A stretch of 64,000 nucleotides of DNA, taken from Actinobacteria bacterium IMCC26256. Lineage in GTDB: Bacteria; Actinomycetota; Acidimicrobiia; IMCC26256. Location of the stretch: assembly GCA_001023575.1 (NCBI GenBank), contig CP011489.1:124001-188000 (forward strand), in the 5' to 3' direction. A program made the translations under genes and the position numbers. The notes beneath the pieces are model-generated. The model was not told where the DNA came from and ran no database searches. It was given only the letters and a program-made list of their open reading frames with translations. Each line of letters starts with the position of its first letter. Position 1 is the first letter of the stretch. Of this stretch, positions 7,817-16,704 are shown piece by piece.

Positions 7817-8557
7817 ATGAACACCGTTACGAAAACATCGGCTGCTCGCGCTGTCGACGCCTCCAAAATTTACGGATCAGGCGACGCAGAGGTACGTGCA
7901 CTTGATTCGATCAATGTTGAGTTTGCCTCCGGTATGTTCACCGCGATTATGGGCCCATCTGGCTCTGGCAAGTCAACACTTCTGCATGTGCTCGCGGGCC
8001 TAGACACGGTGACAAGTGGAGAGGTCTTCATCGGCGACATCGAGTTGAGCACACTGAAAGATAAAGACCTAACACTTGTGCGCCGTGATCGCCTCGGATT
8101 TGTATTTCAATCTTTCAATCTCATCCCCACCCTCAATGCGCTTGAGAACATGACGCTTCCGCTCTCTCTCGGTGGTCGTAAAGCCGACTCTGCTTGGCAG
8201 GACGAGGTTGTTAAGGCGGTTGGGCTCGGAGACCGTCTTGGTCATCGGCCGAATGAACTATCGGGTGGCCAGCAGCAGCGTGTAGCAGTAGCTCGAGCGT
8301 TGCTCTCGAAGCCCGAGATTGTTTTTGCTGATGAGCCAACAGGGAACCTCGACTCGCGAAGTTCTAGCGAGGTGCTCTCGTTCATGCGCGCCGCGGTAGA
8401 CAACTTCGGCCAAACAATTGTGATGGTGACCCACGATGCAGGGGCTGCTGCGTATGCAGATCGAGTGGTATTTCTTGCCGACGGGAGCATCGAGGCAGAG
8501 TTGATGAATCCAACTTCCGCCACTGTCCTTGACCGCATGAAGCAACTCGGAGGCTGA
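7817..8557 (+). CDS. ABC transporter ATPase, MacB/LolD type
   Basis: A 246-residue ABC ATPase with Walker A GPSGSGKST (about 46-54), Q-loop FVFQSFNLIPTLNALEN typical of the MacB/LolD/FtsE group, signature LSGGQQQRVAVARAL (about 148), Walker B IVFADEPTGNLD and H-loop VTHD. It should energise the FtsX-like permease encoded 6 bp downstream. Such mechanotransmission systems move lipoproteins, peptides or antibiotics, or signal across the envelope; the cargo here is unknown. ATG 7817 follows AGGAG. Confidence 0.93.
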   Translation: MNTVTKTSAARAVDASKIYGSGDAEVRALDSINVEFASGMFTAIMGPSGSGKSTLLHVLAGLDTVTSGEVFIGDIELSTLKDKDLTLVRRDRLGFVFQSFNLIPTLNALENMTLPLSLGGRKADSAWQDEVVKAVGLGDRLGHRPNELSGGQQQRVAVARALLSKPEIVFADEPTGNLDSRSSSEVLSFMRAAVDNFGQTIVMVTHDAGAAAYADRVVFLADGSIEAELMNPTSATVLDRMKQLGG

Positions 8558-8563
8558 CCAGAA

Positions 8564-11119
8564 GTGTGGAGAGTCACGCTAAAGGGTCTACTTGGCCACA
8601 AATTACGCTTCATGCTCACCGGGCTAGCGGTATTGCTTGGTGTCGCATTTATGGCTGGGACGCTTGTTCTTACCGACACGATCCAGGTCATCTTCGATGA
8701 TCTTGTCGCCTCTGTTAATGATGGTACCGATGCATTCGTGCGTTCAAACGAGGTAGTCGATAGCGCATTCGGGGAGGAGCGCAACCGCGTCAGTGCAGAC
8801 TTACTCCCTCAAGTGAGAGCCGTGCAAGGGGTTGCCCAAGCAGAGGGCGATCTGCAGTTCTATGCGCAGGTTGTAGACGCGAAGGGCGAGGCAATTGGCA
8901 ACCCAGGTCGCGGGGCGCCAAGTTTTGGGTTCATCTGGAACCCCGGCCGTCTCAATGCGTACCGACTCGTCGCCGGCAACTCGCCTAGTGCTGCTGGTGA
9001 GGTTGTTATTGATCGGGGCACAGCGAAGAAAGGTAATCTCCGCGTCGGCTCGAGAGTCAAAGTGCTTTCACAGAGCGCTCCAGAGGATTTCAAAGTCGCT
9101 GGCATTGTCACCTTCGGCGAGGCGGACTCCCCAGCGGGGGCAAGCGTCTCACTATTTACCTCTGAAGAGGCGCAGCGCTTAAGCGGTGCGGTAGGGCAGT
9201 ACGACGGCATCTCAATATCAGCGGTGGATGGCGTCTCCCAGGAACAAATGGTGCGCCGCATAGATGCCGCACTCTCTGATCCCAAAGTTGAGGTGATCAC
9301 TGGTGCCACCCTAACGAAAGAGAACCAAGACCAGTTCACTCAGCAGCTCTCCTTCTTCAGTACTGCTCTACTCGCTTTCGCACTGATATCTCTCTTCGTT
9401 GGTTCGTTCATCATCTTCAATACCTTCTCGATCATCGTTGCGCAGAGAACTAGAGAGATCGGATTGATGCGCGCTATCGGTGCATCGCGTAGTCAGATCG
9501 TTAAGTCTGTAATTGCAGAGGCAGCACTGGTCGGGATACTCGCCTCTGCCGTCGGGTTGGGGATCGGAATTTTGCTTGCTGCCGGACTCAAGGCACTGTT
9601 GGCTGGTCTGGGGATTGATATCCCTGCTGGAGCCACTCAAGTGCTTCCCCGCACAATCATTCTCTGTTTAGGCGTTGGAACTTTCGTCACAATCGCTGCA
9701 TCCGTTCTGCCATCGCGCAAGGCATCGCGCATATCTCCGATGCAGGCACTGCGCAGCACAGGGTCAGACCCGATGAAGCAACTAGGGCGACGATCAACAA
9801 TCGGTGTCGTGATAACTGCGGTGGGGATCGGGTCCCTTCTATATGGACTATTCGGTAATGTTGGCAACCCAACACTCTTTGTAGGTATCGGGGCGCTGGT
9901 TGTATTTCTCGGTGTGGCTGCTCTAGGCCCAGTGATTGCTCGCCCCGTGAGTCGCCTGCTCGCTGCTCCTCTACCCAAACTCAAAGGTATGGTCGGAGTA
10001 CTCGCACGCGAGAATGCAGTACGCAATCCGCGCCGCACCGCCTCGACCGCCGCTGCGCTGATGATTGGTGTAGCCCTTGTTGGATTCATAACAATCTTCG
10101 CAGCATCTATCAAGAACTCAATCGCAACTGCCGTTGACTCTGCATTTACTGCAGACTTTGTTGTAGCTGCAAAGGGGGGAGGCCCGCCGAGTCTCTCTGG
10201 GTTCAGCCCCGATCTCGCCCAAAAGATCAAAGAGGTTCCAGGAGTAGGTGCCTCAAGCGGACTGCGATTCGCTGGAGCCGAACTGCAGGGTAAAGGAGTA
10301 TTTGTTATTGCATCAGACCCCGCAACAAGTACGCAACTCTTCGATGTGAAACCTGAGAGTGGCGACTTCAAACAACTTGGAATCAACGACGTTGCAGTCT
10401 CTTCAGATCGAATGAAGAAAGAGGGATGGGTTCTTGGTCAGAGAATCTCGGCAAAATTTCCAAAAGGAGCATCTACTCTAAAAATTACAGCGGTCTTTGG
10501 TATGGGGCAGCAGGCTGGACTCTCGGACTACTTCATATCGCTCGCCGGATACGACGCCCACTACACGCAGCAACTTGATAGTCAGGTATACGCAAAGGTC
10601 GCGGACGATGCGAACCCCCGAGTCGTCGGGCGAGACATTAAGAAGATACTGAAGGAGTACCCAACCGCAGAGTTGCTTGATCAGGAGCAGTTCAAGGCGA
10701 CCAGATCTGGGCAGGTTGACCAAATTCTTAATCTCATCTACGCGCTACTCGCACTTGCCGTTGTAATTGCCCTAATCGGTATAGCGAACACACTTGGACT
10801 CTCAATTGTTGAGCGAACCAACGAATTAGGGCTTCTTAGAGCAGTTGGCATGACGCGTCGCCAACTTCGCTCTGCAATTCGTTGGGAGTCGGTGATAATC
10901 GCATTGCTTGGGACCGCACTCGGATTAGTGATAGCGGTTTTCTTCGGCTGGGCGCTTGTTACTGCGTTGCGCGATCAAGGGTTGGCAGGTTTTGTTGCAC
11001 CAGTCGATCGATTAGCAGTGATTGTGGTTCTCGCAGGGCTTGCTGGAGTGATAGCAGCTATTCTTCCGGCACGACGCGCAGCTCGGTTAAATGTTCTTGA
11101 TGCTATTTCTCAGGAATAA
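8564..11119 (+). CDS. Large FtsX/MacB-like permease with two FtsX domains
   Basis: 851 residues. TM1 (about 18-38) precedes a large extracytoplasmic MacB-type domain. An FtsX domain follows (about 262-385, with TREIGLMRAIGASRSQI). A second helix near 485-515 leads to a second extracytoplasmic domain, and a C-terminal FtsX domain (about 725-845, with TNELGLLRAVGMTRRQL) completes it. This duplicated layout matches single-chain permeases that pair with one ATPase dimer. GTG 8564 starts 6 nt after the ATPase stop, so the two genes are co-translated. Confidence 0.92.
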   Translation: MWRVTLKGLLGHKLRFMLTGLAVLLGVAFMAGTLVLTDTIQVIFDDLVASVNDGTDAFVRSNEVVDSAFGEERNRVSADLLPQVRAVQGVAQAEGDLQFYAQVVDAKGEAIGNPGRGAPSFGFIWNPGRLNAYRLVAGNSPSAAGEVVIDRGTAKKGNLRVGSRVKVLSQSAPEDFKVAGIVTFGEADSPAGASVSLFTSEEAQRLSGAVGQYDGISISAVDGVSQEQMVRRIDAALSDPKVEVITGATLTKENQDQFTQQLSFFSTALLAFALISLFVGSFIIFNTFSIIVAQRTREIGLMRAIGASRSQIVKSVIAEAALVGILASAVGLGIGILLAAGLKALLAGLGIDIPAGATQVLPRTIILCLGVGTFVTIAASVLPSRKASRISPMQALRSTGSDPMKQLGRRSTIGVVITAVGIGSLLYGLFGNVGNPTLFVGIGALVVFLGVAALGPVIARPVSRLLAAPLPKLKGMVGVLARENAVRNPRRTASTAAALMIGVALVGFITIFAASIKNSIATAVDSAFTADFVVAAKGGGPPSLSGFSPDLAQKIKEVPGVGASSGLRFAGAELQGKGVFVIASDPATSTQLFDVKPESGDFKQLGINDVAVSSDRMKKEGWVLGQRISAKFPKGASTLKITAVFGMGQQAGLSDYFISLAGYDAHYTQQLDSQVYAKVADDANPRVVGRDIKKILKEYPTAELLDQEQFKATRSGQVDQILNLIYALLALAVVIALIGIANTLGLSIVERTNELGLLRAVGMTRRQLRSAIRWESVIIALLGTALGLVIAVFFGWALVTALRDQGLAGFVAPVDRLAVIVVLAGLAGVIAAILPARRAARLNVLDAISQE

Positions 11120-11176
11120 CTGAGCGCTTTTGCGCCGACTATTAGAAGAAGCCCTTAGCGACTGCTCTTAGCCGCA

Positions 11177-11674
11177 TCAGGTATCGCGCAGCTTCGCGTC
11201 TTTTGCCTTGACCATCTCTGCAAGCCCTGCCTGGTAGCTCTCCATCCGTCGTTGGAGGTCGAGATCCGAGGAGGCAAGAATTCGGATTGCGAGCAGCCCA
11301 GCGTTTCGCGAGTTCCCAACCGCTACTGCAGCGACTGGTACCCCCGAAGGCATCTGCACAATTGAGAGTAGCGAGTCGAGTCCATCGAAATTCGCTAATG
11401 GCACGGGTACGCCGATTACCGGGAGAGGAGTCATGGATGCCGTCATCCCAGGGAGGTGAGCGGCGCCGCCGGCACCAGCGATAATGACTCGAAGGCCACG
11501 CTCAGCTGCATGTTTGGCGTAGTCCCACATGACATCTGGGGTGCGGTGGGCGGAGACGATCCGCACCTCATGAGCGATATCGAACTCAGTCAGGGCCTCA
11601 ATAGCCCCTTGCATAACAGGGAGGTCTGAGTCGCTCCCCATGATTACTCCGACTACAGGCAGGCTCGCGGTCAC
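11177..11674 (-). CDS. purE: N5-carboxyaminoimidazole ribonucleotide mutase (class I PurE)
   Basis: 165 residues. It catalyses N5-CAIR to CAIR in purine synthesis. Conserved motifs are GSDSD near the N terminus, [19 protein letters not shown] and [14 protein letters not shown], all typical of class I PurE, and the length is normal. The start is GTG 11674: an in-frame stop lies three codons upstream and AAGGGG abuts the start. purK is not in the window. Confidence 0.95.
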   Translation of the reverse strand: MTASLPVVGVIMGSDSDLPVMQGAIEALTEFDIAHEVRIVSAHRTPDVMWDYAKHAAERGLRVIIAGAGGAAHLPGMTASMTPLPVIGVPVPLANFDGLDSLLSIVQMPSGVPVAAVAVGNSRNAGLLAIRILASSDLDLQRRMESYQAGLAEMVKAKDAKLRDT

Positions 11675-11732
11675 CCCTTGACGTTAGCGTCTTGACAGGG
11701 CTCAGTGGCGAGCCGGACAACAGGAGTGGCAA

Positions 11733-12704
11733 ATGCTTAAGACCAGACTTACTGACATCCTCGGAGTCGAGCACCCAGTGATGCTCGCAGGAATGGGTGG
11801 AGTCTCTTACCACCGTCTTGTGGCTGCAGTATCAGAGGCCGGCGGCTATGGCACTTTTGGGGCCTCCACCTTGAGCGGGGAGGACATGGTCACGGAGATG
11901 CGCGCCGCTCGCGCACTCACCGATAAGCCGTTTGGTGTGGATCTACTTACCGCCATGCCAGACCGACTCCTCTCGGATGTCGAGACACTGATCCGAGAGG
12001 GTGCAACTGTCTTCGCTGCCGGGCTCGGAGTGCCTCGAGATGTAATTGCACTCTGCCATGAAAAGAATGTGTTGGTGCTCTCGATGTGCGGGAAGGTTCG
12101 CCACGCGATTGCCGCCGTGGAGGCGGGCTGCGACATTGTTGTTGCACAGGGAACCGAGGCAGGTGGGCATACTGGTCAGGTTGCAACCTTCCCGTTGATA
12201 CCCCAGATTGTTGATGCTGTCGACGGGCGTGTACCCGTCGTAGCGGCTGGAGGAATCTTTGATGGTCGCGGGCTTGCTGCAGCGCTTGCACTCGGAGCAG
12301 AGGGAGTCTGGATCGGAACTCGCTTCATTGCAACGCCTGAGGCGCGCAGTGCTCCCGGCTACAAAGAAGCACTGCTGCGCACGGCAGAGGACGACACCGT
12401 AATCAGTAAAGCGTTTACTGGTAAGACACTGCGAGCTGTTCGCAACTCAATGACGACTCACTTCGAGAAGCACCCAGAGGAGTTATCGCCTTTTCCAACG
12501 CAGTTGATTAAGGCGATGGAGGGCGGATGGATGCATTTGGGGGCTGAGGAGTCCACACCAGGGGTAGATCCAGATCGCGAGTGCTATCCCGCCGGACAGG
12601 GTGTAGGCGCAATAAATTCAATCGAGCCTGCTGCAGATATTCTTCACCGCATGGTTGAGGACGCAGAGGCCGTGCTCCGCGGTATGCCGAGATATTTAGT
12701 CTAA
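11733..12704 (+). CDS. Nitronate monooxygenase / 2-nitropropane dioxygenase-like FMN enzyme
   Basis: A 323-residue TIM-barrel flavoenzyme. Motifs are HPVMLAGMGGVSYHRLVAAVSEAGGYG at the N terminus, the phosphate-binding VAQGTEAGGHTG, PVVAAGGIFDGRGLAAALALGAEGVWIGTRF, and a C-terminal QGVGAI. The family includes nitronate monooxygenases and FabK-type enoyl reductases. AQGTEAGGH favours the monooxygenase side, but the substrate is not settled. ATG 11733 is preceded by CAGGAG. It diverges from purE. Confidence 0.88.
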   Translation: MLKTRLTDILGVEHPVMLAGMGGVSYHRLVAAVSEAGGYGTFGASTLSGEDMVTEMRAARALTDKPFGVDLLTAMPDRLLSDVETLIREGATVFAAGLGVPRDVIALCHEKNVLVLSMCGKVRHAIAAVEAGCDIVVAQGTEAGGHTGQVATFPLIPQIVDAVDGRVPVVAAGGIFDGRGLAAALALGAEGVWIGTRFIATPEARSAPGYKEALLRTAEDDTVISKAFTGKTLRAVRNSMTTHFEKHPEELSPFPTQLIKAMEGGWMHLGAEESTPGVDPDRECYPAGQGVGAINSIEPAADILHRMVEDAEAVLRGMPRYLV

Positions 12705-12728
12705 GTATTTAGCCTAGATATTTAGCTA
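12691..12728. repeat. Stop-codon-containing short tandem repeat between convergent genes
   Basis: Three related units follow one another: GATATTTAGTCTAA (12691-12704), GTATTTAGCCTA (12705-12716) and GATATTTAGCTA (12717-12728). The first contains the stop of the nitronate monooxygenase-like gene and the last the reverse-strand stop of gmd, so both 3' ends lie in the repeated sequence. Confidence 0.7.
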
Positions 12729-13714
12729 TTTCGACGCATCTTCTCTGTCTCGCTAGCGAGGTCAGACTCATACATCATCTCTACTAGTTCGCGAAAACCA
12801 ACTTTAGGGGTCCAGCCAAGTACTTCTTTGGCCTTGGTGGCGTCACCCATTAAGAGGTCAACCTCTGCAGGGCGGTCAAAGCGATTGTCATGTCGCACGT
12901 ATGGTTCCCATGAGTCGTATCCAGCAATCTCGAACGCAAGGTCAAGGAACTCGCGGATTGTGTGGATCTCTCCTGTCGAGATCACATAATCGTCGGGGAC
13001 TTCTTGCTGGAGCATCAACCACATGGCCTCTACGTAGTCGCCGGCAAATCCCCAGTCACGTGCTGCCTCGAGATTCCCAAGGCTTATCTCGTTCTGGAGT
13101 CCTAACTTGATTCGCGCAAGAGAGTTCGTGATCTTTCGTGTTACAAACTCAAGTCCACGAAGTGGTCCTTCGTGGTTAAAGAGAATGCCACTACTTGCAT
13201 GCATTCCGTATGCCTCGCGATAGTTCATTGTCGTGTAATGCCCAAAGACTTTCGCAACTCCATATGGTGAGCGCGGGTGGAAGGGGGTCCGCTCGGTCTG
13301 AGGGGTTTCACGAACCTTTCCAAACATCTCAGATGATGACGCTTGGTAGAAACGAATCGGGTTGTTATCGGTGCCGCCGACGATGCGTACCGCCTCGATC
13401 ATTCGAAGCACCCCTAGGCCTGTGATCTCGGCAGTAAGTTCAGCTTGCTTAAAGGAGAGCTGCACAAAAGAAATGGCACCAAGGTTGTAGACCTCATCTG
13501 GCTGAACCTGTTCTACTGCAGCGATCAGGGATGAGAGATCGCGCAGGTCGCCATCAATCATCTCAATGGCTGGGTTCTCCTCTAAGACCATCTCGGCCTT
13601 CGGGTTGGCCTGACCACGAATGAGTCCGAAGACTTGATATCCGTTCTCCACTAGGAGTTTGGATAGGTGCCTTCCGTCTTGGCCAGTGATTCCAGTTACC
13701 AGTGCGCGCTTCAT
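12722..13714 (-). CDS. gmd: GDP-mannose 4,6-dehydratase
   Basis: A 330-residue extended SDR enzyme converting GDP-mannose to GDP-4-keto-6-deoxymannose, the precursor of fucose, rhamnose or perosamine sugars. Motifs are TGITGQDG for NAD(P) binding, the catalytic SSSEMFG and YGVAK (Tyr-x-x-x-Lys), the family-specific RGLEFVTRKI, and RPAEVDLLMGDATKAKEVLGW at the C terminus. The next enzyme (reductase or epimerase) is not in the window, so the end sugar is unknown. Start ATG 13714. Confidence 0.95.
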   Translation of the reverse strand: MKRALVTGITGQDGRHLSKLLVENGYQVFGLIRGQANPKAEMVLEENPAIEMIDGDLRDLSSLIAAVEQVQPDEVYNLGAISFVQLSFKQAELTAEITGLGVLRMIEAVRIVGGTDNNPIRFYQASSSEMFGKVRETPQTERTPFHPRSPYGVAKVFGHYTTMNYREAYGMHASSGILFNHEGPLRGLEFVTRKITNSLARIKLGLQNEISLGNLEAARDWGFAGDYVEAMWLMLQQEVPDDYVISTGEIHTIREFLDLAFEIAGYDSWEPYVRHDNRFDRPAEVDLLMGDATKAKEVLGWTPKVGFRELVEMMYESDLASETEKMRRNS

Positions 13715-13789
13715 GTAACTCCTAGTTACGTTTGTGCCAAGCAGATTTGGAAATCGCTGTTTTAGCGTCCCGAAGGATACACCGCGTCT

Positions 13790-14230
13790 CTAAATACTTC
13801 GGCGAGTCCATTCGGGGTCTAATTGCATGAGGAACTCTGCGCAGCGTTGCTCTTCATCGGTCTCGCCAATGGCCCCAGCGCTGCGGCGCAGCCCGTCTAC
13901 GGCCCGCAAAAATCCACGGTTTGTAGGCTCGCTCCATCGAACCCAGCCAGATCCTCGCCACCCCGATTGACGCAGGCGGTCAAGGCCGCGGTGATACCCG
14001 ACTCGGTAGCAGGCGTATGCCTCGACATCGTCACGGGCCAGATCGCCGAGAGTCGCCCAAGCCTCAAGGTTGCGTGGCCACTGCGCCACTACATCTGAGA
14101 CGAGGTCTCGACGAGAGGCTGGCGGTGCAGCGAGTGCGTGAGAAAGGGCGTTTGAGGCCTCGGGCTCCTCAGGGGCGAGCCGGGTCTCAGGGGGGCCATT
14201 TGGGTTGAGGCTGATTGGTTGATCGGTCAT
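13790..14230 (-). CDS. DUF3151 family protein
   Basis: 146 residues, uncharacterised, recognised by the actinobacterial DUF3151 pattern WATLGDLARDDVEAYACYRVGYHRGLDRLRQSGWRGSGWVRW, followed by NRGFLRAVDGLRRSA.AIGE.DE..RC.EFL..LDP. It is all-helical with no membrane segment or metal site. The open frame extends to 14401, but the family homology begins after ATG 14230 and a longer form would overlap the divergent phosphatase start. ATG 14269 is an alternative. Confidence 0.8.
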   Translation of the reverse strand: MTDQPISLNPNGPPETRLAPEEPEASNALSHALAAPPASRRDLVSDVVAQWPRNLEAWATLGDLARDDVEAYACYRVGYHRGLDRLRQSGWRGSGWVRWSEPTNRGFLRAVDGLRRSAGAIGETDEEQRCAEFLMQLDPEWTRRSI

Positions 14231-14353
14231 ATGGCACACGCTACGCGTATTTCTCGCCACAATCCTCATACAACGTGGCTTTTGATGATTGGAGCCTGAA
14301 AGATCCCGAGCCGGTGAGCATGTGGTTTTGTCGTGCTCCACCGGTACGATTAC

Positions 14354-15046
14354 ATGGTGAGCAAATCCGAAGTAAGTAAGAGCTCCGAGAAGACCGCGCA
14401 CTCAACCCCGACGACGCGCCTCGTGCTCGTTCGCCATGCAGTTACTCCCCAGACTGGTCCGCTTCTCTCGGGGCGCAAGCCCGGAATCGATCTATCTGAT
14501 GAAGGGCGCGCCCAAGCGAAGGCTGTCGGTATTCGTCTCGCACCTCCTGTAAGGATCGATCGAATATTTGCGAGCCCGATTGAGCGCACTCAGCAGACTG
14601 CCCAAGCAATTGCAGAGCACCATAATCTCGAGGTAGTGACCCTTGATGGTGTAATCGAGGCCGAGTACGGCGACTGGACCGGCGGTGCTATCGCCGAGCT
14701 AGCTCGTACAGATCTATGGAGAGTTGTGCAGACCGCTCCATCGCGCGCGCGCTTCCCCAATGGTGAAGGCATAGCGGAGATGCAGGCGCGCATGGTCGCC
14801 GCTCTTGATGAGTTGATTACAGATCACGCGGGAGAGAATATTGTCGTTGTCTCGCATGCAGACCCGATCAAGTCCGCTATTGCGCATTACACCGGGATGC
14901 ACCTGGATCTATTCCAGCGGGTAGTGGTATCGCCCGCATCAGTGACTGTCTTTGAGTTCGGTGGATACGGTGGATCCCTAGTGAAACTCAACGAGACCGG
15001 GAGCCTCTCCGAGCTCGTTGCTCAACCTAAGGGCGAAGATTCATGA
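14354..15046 (+). CDS. Histidine phosphatase, MSMEG_4193 family
   Basis: About 230 residues, phosphoglycerate-mutase-like fold. The catalytic RHG-type motif is VLVRHAVTPQTG, with FASPIERTQQTA, EAEYGDWTGG and VVSHADPIKSAI holding the second catalytic His. It heads the conserved actinobacterial trio phosphatase-DUF3090-SCO1664 kinase; its stop overlaps the next start as ATGA. The physiological substrate is unknown. ATG 14354 is chosen; GTG 14357 and GTG 14333 are alternatives. Confidence 0.87.
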   Translation: MVSKSEVSKSSEKTAHSTPTTRLVLVRHAVTPQTGPLLSGRKPGIDLSDEGRAQAKAVGIRLAPPVRIDRIFASPIERTQQTAQAIAEHHNLEVVTLDGVIEAEYGDWTGGAIAELARTDLWRVVQTAPSRARFPNGEGIAEMQARMVAALDELITDHAGENIVVVSHADPIKSAIAHYTGMHLDLFQRVVVSPASVTVFEFGGYGGSLVKLNETGSLSELVAQPKGEDS

Positions 15047-15567
15047 GCGACGACAAGACAATTGAGTTTGAGGAGACGGATTCGCTGGCGGCTGGTGCGA
15101 TTGGTCGCCCGGGGGAGAGGGTCTTCTACGTGCAGGCCGAGCAGCGCGGAATGAAGATAACAATCTTGGTAGAGAAACAGCAGGTTGCAATGCTTGCTGC
15201 CGAGTCAGGTGCATTCTTAGATCGCTTAGCGGATGAGTTCCCTGAGGGAGGCAATGACACTGCATGGCCGCTTCCGCGCTCCATCGTTGAAGAGCCTGCG
15301 GTTCCACTATTTAGAGCTCGCACAATTGGGATCGGCTATGAACCTGATCGCCAACGAGTATTGATCGAGTTGCAGGAGAATTTCCCTGATGAAGATGACG
15401 AACTAGAGGAGCCCGAGGGCTTTATCGTTCGGATTTATGCAACCAGAGCGCAGGTGCGCGCTATGTCTGTATTCGGTGCTGCAGCGGTTGGCCAAGGGCG
15501 ACCCCCATGCCCGCTCTGCACCTTCCCAATGGATCTCGACAGTCATATCTGCCCACGTTGGAACTGA
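15043..15567 (+). CDS. DUF3090 family protein
   Basis: 174 residues of the actinobacterial DUF3090 family: RVFYVQAEQRGMKITILVEKQQVAMLA, FRARTIGIGYEPDRQRVLIELQE, and a C-terminal GRPPCPLCTFPMDLDSHICPRWN. The last segment has four metal-binding-like residues (C..C ... H.C). The start ATGA overlaps the previous stop, so translation is coupled. Function is unknown; constant linkage with a phosphatase and a kinase-like protein suggests a shared pathway. Confidence 0.88.
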   Translation: MSDDKTIEFEETDSLAAGAIGRPGERVFYVQAEQRGMKITILVEKQQVAMLAAESGAFLDRLADEFPEGGNDTAWPLPRSIVEEPAVPLFRARTIGIGYEPDRQRVLIELQENFPDEDDELEEPEGFIVRIYATRAQVRAMSVFGAAAVGQGRPPCPLCTFPMDLDSHICPRWN

Positions 15568-16328
15568 GTAGCGACACCCCCGACGCGAATAATCCTGTCG
15601 ATAGTAGCGACGGTGAAGATCGTGATGCTGAGGTAGTTCGCCTCGGAGAGCTCGATGTACTAGGGCGGATGGCTTGGTCATCTAATGCCACGCTCTTGGT
15701 CAATGCATCGCTTGATGGAATAGAGACCAGAGCCATTTACAAGCCGATTCAAGGCGAGCGTGGCCTATGGGATTTTCCAGACGGAACCCTTGCCGGGCGC
15801 GAAGTATCTGCTTTTGAAGTATCTGAAGCACTTGGTTGGGGAGTCATTCCATACACAGTTCTGCGTGATGGCCCCTACGGGATGGGCATGGTTCAGCGAT
15901 TTGTCGAGCATGATCCAGACGATCACTTCTTTACTCTTCGAGATCGCTACGCCGACGAGTTTCGTAGGTTCGCAGTCTTAGATGTTCTTGTAAACAACAC
16001 TGATCGCAAGGGTGGTCACTGCTTAGAGGAGAAGGGGACGGGTCGGGTATTTGGAATCGACCACGGACTTACCTTTCACCAAGAGTGGAAACTTCGAACC
16101 GTGATCTGGGATTTTGCTGGCGAGGAGATTCCGCCTGATCTGCTTCGCGACGTGGCGAGGGTTGTTGATGACCTAGCGAAGCACGGAGAACTATTCGAGC
16201 GAATCCGCGATTTGATCTCGCCCTTAGAGATTGCAGCAATGCGCGAACGCGCAGATGAGATATTGGAGGAGGGGACCTTTCCGATTCCGGATGAGGATTA
16301 CCACTCTGTGCCCTGGCCTCTCATTTAG
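15558..16328 (+). CDS. SCO1664 family kinase-like protein
   Basis: About 256 residues, a PI3/4-kinase-like fold typical of the SCO1664 family: the Lys-containing RAIYKPIQGERGLWDFP, WGVIPYTVLRDGPYG.G.VQRFVE, FAVLDVLVNNTDRKGGHCLEE (catalytic-loop equivalent, N..DRK.GH) and VFGIDHGLTFH (DFG-like). It probably phosphorylates or nucleotidylates a small molecule or protein, which is inference. TTG 15558 is the proposed start, overlapping the DUF3090 end by 10 nt; a longer form from ATG 15507 would overlap by about 60 nt. Its stop lies in a 14-bp tandem repeat. Confidence 0.82.
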   Translation: MELSSDTPDANNPVDSSDGEDRDAEVVRLGELDVLGRMAWSSNATLLVNASLDGIETRAIYKPIQGERGLWDFPDGTLAGREVSAFEVSEALGWGVIPYTVLRDGPYGMGMVQRFVEHDPDDHFFTLRDRYADEFRRFAVLDVLVNNTDRKGGHCLEEKGTGRVFGIDHGLTFHQEWKLRTVIWDFAGEEIPPDLLRDVARVVDDLAKHGELFERIRDLISPLEIAAMRERADEILEEGTFPIPDEDYHSVPWPLI

Positions 16329-16370
16329 GGCCTCTTATTTAGGGCACGTTATTTAGGGCCTTTTATTTAG
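16315..16370. repeat. 14-bp tandem repeat of a stop-codon region, four copies
   Basis: GGCCTCTCATTTAG, GGCCTCTTATTTAG, GGCACGTTATTTAG and GGCCTTTTATTTAG occupy 16315, 16329, 16343 and 16357. The first copy ends exactly on the SCO1664-type gene's TAG stop. The fourth contains the last codons and stop of the convergent gene on the other strand. Confidence 0.9.
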
Positions 16371-16704
16371 TAAGCAATCCCATTACTGCTGCAAGTGGAT
16401 CACGAAAGAACTGTGATCGCGCCATTACTAGGTGAGCGCCAGCGCCGCGGGCTGCTTCGAGGCTCTCAGTATCTACATGAGACCCAAACCCAAGAATCTT
16501 TGCGTTCGGCTCCGCCTCTGCGATGGCTTCAATCGCATCTGCATTACGTGCAAGATCGATGATCACTACGTCAGCGCCAGCGCAGCCATCCGCTCCAGAA
16601 GGAAACTTCACACCAGTTATTGAACCCTGGATCTTGGATCTATCCATAAGGTCACGTACCAACGCTACGACGACTAAAGATTCATTTACAGATTCTCTTA
16701 CCAT
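16363..16704 (-). CDS. Small receiver-like protein coupled to the ClC channel
   Basis: 113 residues with an alternating beta/alpha pattern like a response-regulator receiver: SLVVVALVRDLMDRSKI, GADVVIIDLAR (Asp at the phospho-acceptor strand), AKILGFGSHVDTESLEAARGAGAHLVMARS. The usual Lys near the C terminus is absent or replaced, so it may be a pseudo-receiver. ATG 16704 overlaps the ClC stop (ATGGTAA), so translation is coupled. Function is unknown. Confidence 0.65.
   Translation of the reverse strand: MVRESVNESLVVVALVRDLMDRSKIQGSITGVKFPSGADGCAGADVVIIDLARNADAIEAIAEAEPNAKILGFGSHVDTESLEAARGAGAHLVMARSQFFRDPLAAVMGLLTK

Noticed and set aside
9637-10386. 249-residue reverse-strand frame inside the FtsX-like permease gene
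   Set aside because: Low-complexity Ser/Thr/Pro/Ala product opposite a well-supported membrane protein.
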